The notes below the pieces were generated by a model. That model did no database searches and was not told where the DNA came from. It saw only the letters and a program-made list of their open reading frames with translations. Made by a program: the position numbers and the translations under genes. From an uncultured Dysosmobacter sp. (lineage in GTDB: Bacteria; Bacillota; Clostridia; Oscillospirales; Oscillospiraceae): DNA of 61,051 nt. Shown one piece after another: positions 15,198 through 24,022 of the stretch (its first letter is position 1; the number at the start of each line of letters is the position of its first letter). The stretch covers positions 1 through 61,051 of the forward strand of contig NZ_CANRMB010000018.1 in the NCBI RefSeq assembly GCF_947631635.1. Direction: 5' to 3'.

Positions 15198-17029
15198 TTT
15201 TCCACACGTCCTCCCTTAAAGATTCCATATCCAAAGTGGTCACACCGCAGGCAGCGGGAGGATTCCTGATGGGCCTCCTCGTCCGTCATGCCGCACTCGA
15301 TGCATTGGAAGTCGCACTTCCGCTCGCTGGCGTCCCGCTCACTGGGGTTCACGCGGCCGCTGGGCCGGAGACCCTTGCTGCAGGCCGTGGGCACCTTGAT
15401 GTCCACCTTGATCTCATGGTTGAAGCCCATATATTCATCGATATTGGCCGCTGCCGCCTTGCCGGCGGCGATGGCGCGGATGACCGTGGCGGGGCCGGTG
15501 ACGCAGTCGCCTCCGGCAAACACGCCCTCCATATCGGGGATCTGGGTGCTGGTGTTGGCCGCCACATTGCCGCCGCGCTGGATCTTGATGCCGCTCTCCT
15601 CCAGGCCCCGGGACTCGATGCCCTGGCCGATGGCGACGATGACCGTGTCCGCCGGGATGCGCAGAGGCTCCACATCGGCGGTGTTGGGCCGGGGACGGCC
15701 TGCCTTGTCGATCTCGCCGATGATCTGAGGCTGGGTCCACAGGGCGGTCACATGGCCGCTCTCATCCGCTTCGATCTTCAGAGGCGCCTGGAGAGTCAGG
15801 ACCTCGGCGCCCTCGGCAATGGCGCCCTCCACCTCCTCCTGCTGGGCCGTCATATCCTCCTGGCGGCGGCGGTAGACGCAGGTGACCTTTTTCGCACCCA
15901 GGCGGACAGCGCTGCGGGTCACGTCCATGGCCACGTTGCCGCCGCCGATGACCACCACGTTCTGCCCTGTAAAGTCGGGCATCTCCTCGTCTCCAATGCG
16001 GCGCAGCATCTCCACAGCGGAGATGACGCCCGCGCTGTCCTCGCCCTCGATGCCGGTCTTTTTGTCGGTATGGGCGCCGATGGAGATGTACAGGCAGTCA
16101 TATTCCTTTTTCAGCTGGTCAAAGGTGATATCCTGGCCCACCTTGATGCCGGTATGTACCTCAATGCCCAGGGACAGGATGGATGCGATCTCCGCATCCA
16201 GCTTTTCCCGGGGGAAACGGTAGCTGGGGATGCCGTAGCGCATCATGCCGCCCAGCTTGCTCTGCTTTTCATACACAGTGACCTTATGGCCCATCAGCGC
16301 CAGATAGTAGGCGGCGGAGAGGCCGCCGGGACCGCCGCCGACAATGGCCACGGACCTGCCGGTGGCAGCCGCCTTTTTCGGCTGGGGAACATCTCCGGCG
16401 TGGTCCACAGCGTACCGCTTGAGGCCGCGGATGTTCAGCGCGTCGTCCACCATGTTGCGGCGGCAGCGGGCCTCGCAGGGGTGCTCGCAGATGTAGGCGC
16501 AGGCGGTGGGGAAGGGATTGTCCTTCCGGATGAGCCGCACCGCGTCGGCGCAGCGGCCTTCGTTCACCAGGGAGATATAGCCGGGGATGTCCACGCCCGC
16601 GGGGCACAGGGCAACACAGGGCACCGGGTTTTTCAGCGTTCCCAGGCAGCGGTGGTGGAGGATGTGCTCCTCGTAATCATCCCGGAAGCCCTTCAGGCCC
16701 ATCAGTACCAAATTGGCAGCGTCGATACCGATGGCGCAGTCCGCCGTGTCCACGATGACTTGCGCGGTGCTTTCAATGCGGCGCAGGATGCTGATATTCG
16801 GCTCGCCGTCCAGCACCTCCCGGATCATGTTGGAGAGCTGGGCGAGGCCGATGCGGCAGGGCACGCACTTGCCGCAGGTCTGAGCCTGGCACAGGTTCAA
16901 AAAATTCAGGGCCATATCCACCGGACACAGGCCCGGGGGACTGGCCGCAATCCGCCGCTCCATATTGCGGTACAGCTGTTCCACCACGGCCTGTGCCTGA
17001 CCGGGCATCTTGACCTCTAATCTGCTCAT
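15191..17029 (-). CDS. NuoF-C-terminal/GltD-like flavoprotein partner of the hydrogenase
   Basis: A 612-residue protein started at 17029 (MSRLEVKMPGQ), with GGAGGAG eight bases upstream. Residues about 30-130 resemble the C-terminal NADH_4Fe-4S part of NuoF (CGKCVPCRIG). They are followed by a GltD/NfnB-like module: Cys cluster CVALCPAGVDIPGY, CEHPCEARCRR, an FAD site VAIVGGGPGGLSAAYY near 250, and an NAD(P) site VVVIGGGNVAMD near 390; the C-terminus adds CIECGMTDEEAHQESSRCLRC. The flavoprotein would pass electrons between NAD(P)H and the hydrogenase. The NADH- and FMN-binding half of NuoF is absent, so the NAD(P) contact must come from the GltD module. Confidence 0.85.
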   Translation of the reverse strand: MSRLEVKMPGQAQAVVEQLYRNMERRIAASPPGLCPVDMALNFLNLCQAQTCGKCVPCRIGLAQLSNMIREVLDGEPNISILRRIESTAQVIVDTADCAIGIDAANLVLMGLKGFRDDYEEHILHHRCLGTLKNPVPCVALCPAGVDIPGYISLVNEGRCADAVRLIRKDNPFPTACAYICEHPCEARCRRNMVDDALNIRGLKRYAVDHAGDVPQPKKAAATGRSVAIVGGGPGGLSAAYYLALMGHKVTVYEKQSKLGGMMRYGIPSYRFPREKLDAEIASILSLGIEVHTGIKVGQDITFDQLKKEYDCLYISIGAHTDKKTGIEGEDSAGVISAVEMLRRIGDEEMPDFTGQNVVVIGGGNVAMDVTRSAVRLGAKKVTCVYRRRQEDMTAQQEEVEGAIAEGAEVLTLQAPLKIEADESGHVTALWTQPQIIGEIDKAGRPRPNTADVEPLRIPADTVIVAIGQGIESRGLEESGIKIQRGGNVAANTSTQIPDMEGVFAGGDCVTGPATVIRAIAAGKAAAANIDEYMGFNHEIKVDIKVPTACSKGLRPSGRVNPSERDASERKCDFQCIECGMTDEEAHQESSRCLRCDHFGYGIFKGGRVEKW

Positions 17030-17052
17030 ACGGGGGTCTCCTCCTTCTACTC

Positions 17053-17074
17053 TGTACCGTGGGACCACGGTACA
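17053..17074 (-). promoter_or_regulatory. Perfect palindrome in the hydrogenase operon leader
   Basis: TGTACCGTGG-GA-CCACGGTACA, 10-bp perfect arms, centred about 20 bases after the expected transcription start. It could be a repressor operator or a 5-prime stabilising hairpin; the binding protein is unknown. A weak TTGTTAAC element nearby is only loosely Rex-like. Confidence 0.55.
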
Positions 17075-17089
17075 AACCTTGTTAACGTA

Positions 17090-17118
17090 AGTATAACGTT
17101 GGATTTACGCAAATGCAA
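17090..17118 (-). promoter_or_regulatory. Promoter of the hydrogenase operon
   Basis: Minus strand: -35 TTGCAT (17118-17113), 17-base spacer, -10 TATACT (17095-17090). Confidence 0.75.
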
Positions 17119-17330
17119 CATTCTGGTAAAACTTTTTTAGACGAACAAACAGAAATTGTTTGCACCATGCAATTTTTGACTTTCACAAAAAAAAATTTTG
17201 TAAGATACGTGCAATTGTCTTTAAATTAACTAAGGAATCCTGACAATTTTTTGACAAAATGCCGAATAAATATGCATTTATATGCCGAAAAGGGTGCGCA
17301 CCTGCGGGCACCACGGACCCGGCGGAGCTG

Positions 17331-17368
17331 GTAAAAAGGACGATTTCAAAAGAAATCGTCCTTTTTAC
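17331..17368. terminator. Perfect 17-bp hairpin in the gap between tetR and the hydrogenase operon
   Basis: Arms of 17 bp (17331-17347 and 17352-17368) with an AAAA loop; each flank ends in a run of five A or T, so it can act as a bidirectional terminator, most likely for the leftward tetR transcript. The remainder of 17119-17680 holds no gene I can support, only a second 19-base palindrome at 17572. Confidence 0.7.
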
Positions 17369-17571
17369 GATGGTGGTTTTCAATGATTTTCAAGTTCCTC
17401 TGCATCAGGCCGGGATACAAGAAAAGACCGGCGTGCCGTCCCCGTCCAGGGCCGTTTTCAGATGCGCAGCGGTCCGCTCCGGCAGCCTTCGGCGCTGAGG
17501 GGCGGGCGTGCCGCCCAGCTGTGCTGCGGGGAGGTCCGGCCTCCGCCCGGCTTTTAGGCAAACGGGAGCAA

Positions 17572-17590
17572 TTGTCTAAATTTTAGACAA
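17572..17590. promoter_or_regulatory. 19-base perfect palindrome 3-prime of tetR
   Basis: TTGTCTAAA-T-TTTAGACAA. The form suits a dimeric regulator site. It is followed by GCAGGAGG and a TTG, as though a gene once began here, but the frame that follows is antisense to tetR and unconvincing. Confidence 0.4.
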
Positions 17591-17680
17591 CCGCAGGAGG
17601 TTTGCCCATTGCCGCATTTTTTCAGCGCCGATAAAATAAAACCGCAATGGATGGAAACGGAAAAACAGCAAGGCGGCCGT

Positions 17681-18247
17681 TCAGAGCTGCGGCTGTTCGG
17701 CGGCACATTTGAGGAAGGCCCGCCTGGAGGAACCGGCGAACAGGTCGCAGACGCGGGCGGAGGCCGCTGGCAAATCATAGTTCATCCCCGCGTCCAGCCA
17801 GTCCAGAATGACGCCGATCAGTGTACATTTGTAGTAGCGGATCAGGAGCTGACGGTCCTCGGCACGGATGGAAAGATCCTCTGTGGCGGCGGTCACGAAC
17901 TCCTCCACCACATACAGCGCTACATGCTCCAGCGTTTGCAGAAAGACCTCCCGCTGGACGGAGCGGTAGATGTGCAGGATAGACCTCCGGTAGGAGGCGC
18001 AATATTGGATCATCAGGTGGATGCAGTCCACCAGGGACCCCGGCTGGCCATGATTTTGCAGGATCTCGTCGGCTTTCTCCTTCACGATGCGCTCCAACAG
18101 GGTGGGGATATCCTGAAAGTGGTAGTAAAACGTGTTCCGGTTGACGCCGCAGCGGTCGACGATCTCCCGCACTGTGATCTTGCTCAGGGGCTTTTCCGCC
18201 AGGAGCTGTTCAAATGCGTCCACGATCAACTTTTCCGTCCGGTTCAT
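17681..18247 (-). CDS. TetR/AcrR-family transcriptional regulator
   Basis: A 188-residue regulator. The N-terminal HTH (residues about 8-55) has the TetR pattern ITVREIVDRCGVNRNTFYYHF; the C-terminal part is all-helical and resembles the DhaS-like ligand domain with a Tyr-rich YRRSILHIY stretch. It is divergent from the secreted protein/MMPL genes beginning at 18426, so it most likely represses them and itself through the imperfect palindrome at 18330-18350, which overlaps its own -10. The inducer is unknown; lipid-like compounds are a guess based on MMPL exporters. Confidence 0.88.
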   Translation of the reverse strand: MNRTEKLIVDAFEQLLAEKPLSKITVREIVDRCGVNRNTFYYHFQDIPTLLERIVKEKADEILQNHGQPGSLVDCIHLMIQYCASYRRSILHIYRSVQREVFLQTLEHVALYVVEEFVTAATEDLSIRAEDRQLLIRYYKCTLIGVILDWLDAGMNYDLPAASARVCDLFAGSSRRAFLKCAAEQPQL

Positions 18248-18329
18248 GCCTGCCTCCTATCCGCGATACCCCATGGACTGGGACCTCAGCAGCGGCAGGG
18301 TGCGCATACCCACCGCTGCTTTTTACACG

Positions 18330-18361
18330 GCCAGTATAGCCGATATTGGCTGAAAAGTAAA
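18330..18361 (-). promoter_or_regulatory. tetR promoter with candidate TetR operator
   Basis: Minus strand -35 TTTACT (18361-18356), 17-base spacer, -10 TATACT (18338-18333). The imperfect palindrome GCCAGTAT-AGCCG-ATATTGGC (18330-18350) covers the -10, consistent with autorepression and control of the divergent operon. Confidence 0.6.
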
Positions 18362-18425
18362 GCAGCCGAAAGCATTCCATCAAAAATCATCTGTAAAACC
18401 AATCGAGAAATGGAGGAATTTCCCT

Positions 18426-21017
18426 ATGAGATCCAAGCACCCCATTCAGGTCCGGCAGCTGACAGCGGCGGCATTGGCCTGCCTGACAGCCGCCTCTGTC
18501 ATCCCGGCGGCGTCTGCCGCGGAGCCGATCGGCGACGGTGTGGCGCCGTCCTATGACGAGGCATATTATGCCACCCTGGACTACTATGGCAATCTCACCG
18601 AGGGCAGTGTGGTAAAGAGCTATGTCCTCAACGGCGCCACCACGCTGACGGACTACGGTGTCTACGACGAGGTGGTGAACCTCACCGACGGGACCGCGCC
18701 CACAAGGCTGGACGGCGCCACCGAATTCCGATTTGACGGCGCCGGCGCGCCCTCCCACTTTTATTTTGAGGGCAAGACCGCGCGGCCCTTTGCGGAACTG
18801 CCCTGGACCATCGCCATCTCCTATACCCTCAACGGCGTGCCCGCCAAGGCGGAGGATCTGGCGGGAAAGACCGGCGTGGTGGAGATCAAGCTGGACATCG
18901 TGCCCAATGAGAACGCCGGTGAATACGCCCGGAACAACTATACGCTGGAGGCCGTGGCCATGTTCAACCAGGACGACATCCTCTCCCTGGAAGCGCCCGG
19001 AGCTCAGGTGCAGCTTATCGGCAACCTGCGGTCGGTGCTGTTCATCGCCCTGCCCGGCGAGGAGCAGCATTTCGTCATCCGGGTGGGGTCGGAGGACTTC
19101 TCCTTCGGCGGCATGACGTTCATGATGGTCCCCGCCACCCTGGCCCAGCTGGAGGAGATCACCAAGCTGTCCCAGCGGAAGGACGACCTGGAGGAGGACT
19201 ACAACAAGCTCTCCGGCAGCCTGGACACGCTGCTGGATTCCTTTGCCTCCCTGGGCGGCAGCCTGCGGGCCACCGCGGACGGCCTGGATGAGCTGAACCG
19301 GGCGCGGGATACCATCTCCTCCGGAAAGGGCCAGATCTATGATGACGGCGACAGGGTGCTGGACGATCTGGAAAAGCTGAACGGCTCGCTGAACACGCTG
19401 CCCGGCCATTTGGACGACGCGGACGACGCTGTCACCGAGGTGACGGATTCTATGTCGGATCTGACCGATACCGCCGTGGGCCTCCAGAGAGAACTGGATG
19501 ATCTGGACGACTGCCTGCAGGATTTGCAGCGGGATATCCGAACTATCCGCGGCGGCACCGGAGACATGCAGGACCATCTGAAAAAGCTGGGAGAGGACCT
19601 GAAGAGGCTGCAGGCCAGCCTGGATGAGATCCGGGGCACCCTGAAGCTGCTGGATATCCGCATCAACGGCGGACTGATCTCCGAGCTGCCGGAGAGGATA
19701 CAGCAAAACATCAAGGTCCAGGACCGGCGGCTGGATGAGGTGCTGAAGCAGGTGAATGCGCTGGAGGGCGCCTTTGCCGCCGTGGCGGGGACTGACGGCC
19801 AGGGAGCGGTCAACAGCGCCATCGGCTATGAGCAGTTCGCCGCAGCCGCCATCATGGTCTCGGCGGCACAAAAAGGGATGTCACTCACCCCGGAGCAGGC
19901 TGCTGGACAGCTTGCCCAGATGCAGGCCGCCGTCATCGCTGTGGAGACCGCCGTGGCCGAGACGATACGGCAATCCGCAGCGGCGGGACAGCCGCTGGAT
20001 AAGGCAGCCGCTTTGCAGCAGGTGCTGGCGGCGATGAAGGCCGGGAGCGAGCAGCAGCGGGCCGCAGCCGCCGCCTATGAGCAGGCCCTTGTCATGCAGC
20101 AGGTGTATACCGCCGTCTGCGGCGGGACGGAGAAGCCCATGACCAAGGCGGACTTCTTCACCGCCATACTGATGCTGAATGACATCAACCAGCTTCAAAA
20201 CCCCGCCCAGGCCGACATCGCGGCAATCCTGGAAAAGAAAGCGGCCTACGCCCAGACCGGCAAGCTGCTTTCAGAGCTGAACGGCGACTATGACCTTGCC
20301 AAGGTCACCGGCCTGCTGGAAAATCTCAGCGCGCTTCTGGAGCATATGGGCAGCGGCGGACTGACCGGCGATCTCGGCAGTCTGGTGGGGAAGACCGACA
20401 CCGCCCTGGGCCACCTGAACGGCACCGCCGATGTGGGCCGGGACATCCTGGACCGGGCGGAGGACCTGCTGGACGATCTGGAGGACTTGGACGACACCAT
20501 CAACGACCAGGTCCCCGGCCTGCGGGATACGCTGCGGGACACCAAGACCCTGGTGCGGGACATGGTGGCCACGGTGGACGACACCCATGGGTTCCTGACC
20601 TCCTTCCGCTCCCTGGCAAAGACCTCCGGCAGCCAGCTGGACGAGGGTACCAGGAAGAGCCTGGAAAACCTGGCGGCGACGCTGCGAAAGACCGCCCACA
20701 GCACGGACGCCGTGGGCGATGTCAAGACCGCCAAGGACGCTGTCAACGAGATCATTGAGGACACCTGGCACGAGTATACCGGCGATATAAACAACATGCT
20801 CTTAATGGACGCCTCCGCCCAGCCGGTCTCCCTGACCTCAGAGCGGAACGGGGCGCCTCAGAGCATTCAGATCCTGATCCGCTCCCAGGAGATCCAGGCG
20901 GATTCCGGCGATACGGAGGCGGCCGGTGTCAACACCGGGGAGAGCACCACCTTCTGGGGCCGGATCGCCCGGATGTTCCAGGACTTCTGGAATGCGGTCA
21001 CCGGCATCTTCCATTGA
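18426..21017 (+). CDS. Secreted coiled-coil protein partnered with an MMPL exporter
   Basis: An 863-residue exported protein with a GGAGG site and a signal peptide (LTAAALACLTAASVIPAASA). After a beta-rich N-terminal region of about 240 residues it is mostly long Asp/Leu-rich heptads (about 250-420 and 640-790), separated by an Ala/Gln-rich helical insert (about 430-620). The heptad segments resemble those of YhgE/Pip-like and X-X-X-Leu-X-X-Gly proteins often encoded beside RND/MMPL transporters. It starts an operon with the MMPL gene 33 bp downstream, suggesting an extracytoplasmic partner of that transporter. No clear membrane anchor is seen at the C-terminus. Confidence 0.7.
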   Translation: MRSKHPIQVRQLTAAALACLTAASVIPAASAAEPIGDGVAPSYDEAYYATLDYYGNLTEGSVVKSYVLNGATTLTDYGVYDEVVNLTDGTAPTRLDGATEFRFDGAGAPSHFYFEGKTARPFAELPWTIAISYTLNGVPAKAEDLAGKTGVVEIKLDIVPNENAGEYARNNYTLEAVAMFNQDDILSLEAPGAQVQLIGNLRSVLFIALPGEEQHFVIRVGSEDFSFGGMTFMMVPATLAQLEEITKLSQRKDDLEEDYNKLSGSLDTLLDSFASLGGSLRATADGLDELNRARDTISSGKGQIYDDGDRVLDDLEKLNGSLNTLPGHLDDADDAVTEVTDSMSDLTDTAVGLQRELDDLDDCLQDLQRDIRTIRGGTGDMQDHLKKLGEDLKRLQASLDEIRGTLKLLDIRINGGLISELPERIQQNIKVQDRRLDEVLKQVNALEGAFAAVAGTDGQGAVNSAIGYEQFAAAAIMVSAAQKGMSLTPEQAAGQLAQMQAAVIAVETAVAETIRQSAAAGQPLDKAAALQQVLAAMKAGSEQQRAAAAAYEQALVMQQVYTAVCGGTEKPMTKADFFTAILMLNDINQLQNPAQADIAAILEKKAAYAQTGKLLSELNGDYDLAKVTGLLENLSALLEHMGSGGLTGDLGSLVGKTDTALGHLNGTADVGRDILDRAEDLLDDLEDLDDTINDQVPGLRDTLRDTKTLVRDMVATVDDTHGFLTSFRSLAKTSGSQLDEGTRKSLENLAATLRKTAHSTDAVGDVKTAKDAVNEIIEDTWHEYTGDINNMLLMDASAQPVSLTSERNGAPQSIQILIRSQEIQADSGDTEAAGVNTGESTTFWGRIARMFQDFWNAVTGIFH

Positions 21018-21050
21018 ATCCAGCCATTTTGAGAACGGAGGCTGTTCCCA

Positions 21051-23219
21051 TTGCTTGAAAAAATTGCCCACTGGCTGACACGAAAACCGAAATTGGTGGC
21101 GCTGGCCGCTGTATTGCTGATGATTCCCTCGGCGCTGGGGTTCATTGCCACCCGTGTCAACTACGATATCCTGTCCTACCTGCCCGCCGACCTGGAGTCT
21201 GTCCAGGGCGAGCGGCTGCTGGAGGAGCCCTTCCACATGGCCGCCACCAGTATGCTCATCGTGGAGGGGATGCCCGCCGGATACACCAACGACCTCATCA
21301 ACGAGATCAAGGAGGTGCCCGGCGTCAGCAGCGCCGTCTGGGTGAGCAACATGGTGGGCATCCAGATCCCCACGGAGATGATCCCGGCCAGCTTTCGGGA
21401 TATGTTTTTCTCCGGCGACGCTACCATGATCATCATCCAGTATGAGAAGGGCGGCGCCTCGGACGAGACCATGGCCGCCATCGATACCATCCGTTCCATC
21501 AGCAATGAGCGGTGCTTCCTGGCGGGGTTCTCTGTGGTGATGAAGGACACCAAGGACCTGATGGACAGCGAGCTGCCCATCTTCGTGGGGCTGGCGGTGG
21601 TGCTGGCCCTGGCGGCCATGATGCTGACGCTGGAATCCACCGTGCTGCCCTTCCTGTTCCTGGGCGGCATCGGCATCGCCATCCTCTATAATTTCGGCAC
21701 CAACATCTTCCTGGGCGAGATCTCGTACATCACCAAGGCCATTGCGGCGGTTTTGCAGCTGGGCGTCTCCATGGACTACTCCATCTTCCTCTACCACCGC
21801 TATGAGGAGGAACGGGCCCATTACGAGGACAACCGGGACGCCATGGCGAAGGCCATCGTGGCGGCGTTCACGTCCCTCTCCGGCAGCAGCCTGACCACCA
21901 TCGCCGGTTTCCTGGCTCTGTGCTCCATGCGCCTGACCCTGGGCCGGGACATCGGCCTGGTGATGGCGAAGGGCGTCGTGCTGGGCGTGGCGACGGTGGT
22001 GCTGATCCTGCCCGCGCTGGTGCTGCTGTTTGACAAGCAGATCGACAGGCACCGCCACAAGAACCTGCTGCCCAGCTTCGATAGAGCCAATACCTTCATC
22101 CTCCGCCACCGGAAGCTGTTTTTCGTGCTCTTTCTGCTGCTGTTCATCCCCTCCATCTATGCGCAGAATCACGCGGAGATCTACTACAAGCTGGACGAAT
22201 CCCTGCCGGAGGACCTGCCCTCCATCGTGGCCAACGAGAAGCTGAAGAATGAGTTTGACATGGCGACCTCCCACTTTATCATCCTGCGGGACGATATCTC
22301 CGCCACGGATATGAACGTCCTGGAAAATGAGATCAAAAACGTGGAGGGTGTGACGTCCGTGGTCTCCTACCACGCCATGCTGGGCACCGGTATCCCGGAT
22401 TTCTTCATCCCGGAGGCGGTGCGGGACATGCTGAAGCAGGGCGGCTACCAGATGATGATGGTCAACTCCAGCTATGCTACGGCCTCCGACGAGGTGGCGG
22501 CCCAGTTGGAGACGCTGAACGGCATCCTCAAGACCTATGACCCCCAGGCCATGATCACCGGCGAGGGCGCCATGACCAACGACCTGATCGAGACCACCGC
22601 CGTGGATTTCAGCGTGGCAAACGACCTCTCCGTAGCGGCGATCTTCCTCATCGTGGCCATCGTGTTCCAGTCCCTCACCGTGCCGCTGGTGCTGGTGGCG
22701 GCCATTGAGCTGGCGATCTTCATGAACCAGGGCGCGTCCTATTTCACCGGAACCGCCGTGCCCTTTATCGCACCCACCATCATCAGCTGCGTCCAGCTGG
22801 GCGCCACGGTGGATTATGCCATCCTGATGACCACCCGCTTCCAGGAGGAGCTGCGGAAGGGAAAGGACCGGATGGAGGCCATCCATATCGCGGCCTCCTC
22901 CTCGGATTCCTCCATCATCACCAGCGCGCTGGTGTTGTTCTGCGCCACGCTGGGCGTCTCCTTTGTCTCCTCCATCGACCTCATCGGCTCCATCTGCACC
23001 ATGCTGGCCCGGGGCGCGCTGATCTCCGCTGTGATGAGCATGGTGGTCACGCCCTCCATCCTCTGTGTGTGCGAACCGCTGTTCAACAGGACCAGCCGCC
23101 ATTGGAGAAAGGCCCCGCCGCCCAAAACGTGGAGAAAGAAGGACCGCACACCGGCCCTGCGGGAGGCGCAGATGGAGGATGAGGGCAGAGAGACGGCATC
23201 TTCCGGCGCGGAGCGCTGA
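21051..23219 (+). CDS. MMPL/RND-family transporter
   Basis: A 722-residue membrane protein beginning at a TTG with ACGGAGG upstream. It has the two-fold MMPL plan: one N-terminal helix, an extracytoplasmic domain (about 40-170), five helices including LDYSIFLYHRYEEE-like SMDYSIFLYHRYEEE near 240, then a second helix, domain and helix set with GATVDYAILMTTRFQEE near 590. The Asp-Tyr pairs in those two motifs are the proton-relay positions of the family. It is encoded with a secreted coiled-coil protein and next to a TetR regulator, a usual arrangement for exporters of lipids or hydrophobic compounds. Substrate unknown. Confidence 0.9.
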   Translation: MLEKIAHWLTRKPKLVALAAVLLMIPSALGFIATRVNYDILSYLPADLESVQGERLLEEPFHMAATSMLIVEGMPAGYTNDLINEIKEVPGVSSAVWVSNMVGIQIPTEMIPASFRDMFFSGDATMIIIQYEKGGASDETMAAIDTIRSISNERCFLAGFSVVMKDTKDLMDSELPIFVGLAVVLALAAMMLTLESTVLPFLFLGGIGIAILYNFGTNIFLGEISYITKAIAAVLQLGVSMDYSIFLYHRYEEERAHYEDNRDAMAKAIVAAFTSLSGSSLTTIAGFLALCSMRLTLGRDIGLVMAKGVVLGVATVVLILPALVLLFDKQIDRHRHKNLLPSFDRANTFILRHRKLFFVLFLLLFIPSIYAQNHAEIYYKLDESLPEDLPSIVANEKLKNEFDMATSHFIILRDDISATDMNVLENEIKNVEGVTSVVSYHAMLGTGIPDFFIPEAVRDMLKQGGYQMMMVNSSYATASDEVAAQLETLNGILKTYDPQAMITGEGAMTNDLIETTAVDFSVANDLSVAAIFLIVAIVFQSLTVPLVLVAAIELAIFMNQGASYFTGTAVPFIAPTIISCVQLGATVDYAILMTTRFQEELRKGKDRMEAIHIAASSSDSSIITSALVLFCATLGVSFVSSIDLIGSICTMLARGALISAVMSMVVTPSILCVCEPLFNRTSRHWRKAPPPKTWRKKDRTPALREAQMEDEGRETASSGAER

Positions 23220-23292
23220 CAGGCGGAGATTCAAAAAACAGCGCACATAGAAATTTGCGGGACATCTGTGGAAAAGGAAGGGGAGAGGTTCC

Positions 23293-23844
23293 TTGAAACG
23301 AGTGAAGCTGGCACGGAACGGATATCTGATGATATCGGTTGTCTTTTACATTGCGGGCGTTCTGTATATGATACTTCCCGAGATCCCGCCGGCGGCGGTC
23401 TGCATCACCAGCGGCGTGGTGCTGCTCGTCTACGGCGTCATCAAGATGATCGGGTTCTTCTCCAGCGACCTTTACTGCCTGGCCTTCCAATACGACCTTG
23501 CCTGCGGGCTGCTCCTGCTGGTGCTGGGCGCCATCGTGCTGCTGTGCAGGCAGAGCGTCCTGCCATACCTGTCCCCGGGCCTGGGAATGCTGATCTTGGT
23601 GGATAATTTTCTGGCGATGCAGATGTCCTATGACGCCAAGAAATTCGGCCTGGAGACGTGGTGCCCCATCCTGATCATCGCCGTGATCACCAGCTGCTTT
23701 GCCATTCTCCTGATCGTCAAGCTGTGTCCGGGCGTTCTGTCGTCGCATCTCGTCGCGGGGCTGGCGCTTTTGTCCGAGGGCCTGAAAAACCAGTGTGTGG
23801 TCCTGTATACGGTGAAGATCATCCAGGATTTTCAGCCGAAATGA
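23293..23844 (+). CDS. DUF308/HdeD-like small membrane protein
   Basis: A 183-residue protein from a TTG start with a GGGGAGAGG site. Six hydrophobic segments are visible (for example YLMISVVFYIAGVLYMIL, ITSGVVLLVYGVIKMIGF and LACGLLLLVLGAIVLL), which is the layout of HdeD/DUF308 proteins. It follows the MMPL gene by 73 bp on the same strand and may be the last gene of that operon. Function unknown; the family is linked to acid or envelope stress in enterobacteria, but that should not be carried over here. Confidence 0.65.
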   Translation: MKRVKLARNGYLMISVVFYIAGVLYMILPEIPPAAVCITSGVVLLVYGVIKMIGFFSSDLYCLAFQYDLACGLLLLVLGAIVLLCRQSVLPYLSPGLGMLILVDNFLAMQMSYDAKKFGLETWCPILIIAVITSCFAILLIVKLCPGVLSSHLVAGLALLSEGLKNQCVVLYTVKIIQDFQPK

Positions 23845-24022
23845 CGGGCGTGGACCGGCACTGTTCCATTTCCGCCGTGAAAATCGAAAACAAATATGAG
23901 AAAAACGATAGCCATTTCCACGCAATATGGTGTATGATAGTAAAATAGTGGCTGGCACAGCTGCCCCTATGGACCCGCACCGCGTCCTAAGAGATGCACA
24001 GAACGTTTGAGGAGGTCATTCG

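Noticed and set aside
15236..17020. Long plus-strand frame opposite the GltD-like gene
   Set aside because: The minus strand encodes clear FAD, NAD(P) and iron-sulfur motifs; the plus frame has none.
17053..17100. Rex (NADH) operator at the hydrogenase promoter
   Set aside because: Only half of the TTGTTAA-N4-TTAACAA pattern is present; the perfect palindrome nearby has a different sequence.
17609..18556. Plus-strand frame with a TTG, GCAGGAGG and a nearby palindrome, antisense to tetR
   Set aside because: The ribosome-binding site is tempting, but the product has no recognisable fold and tetR on the other strand is unambiguous.
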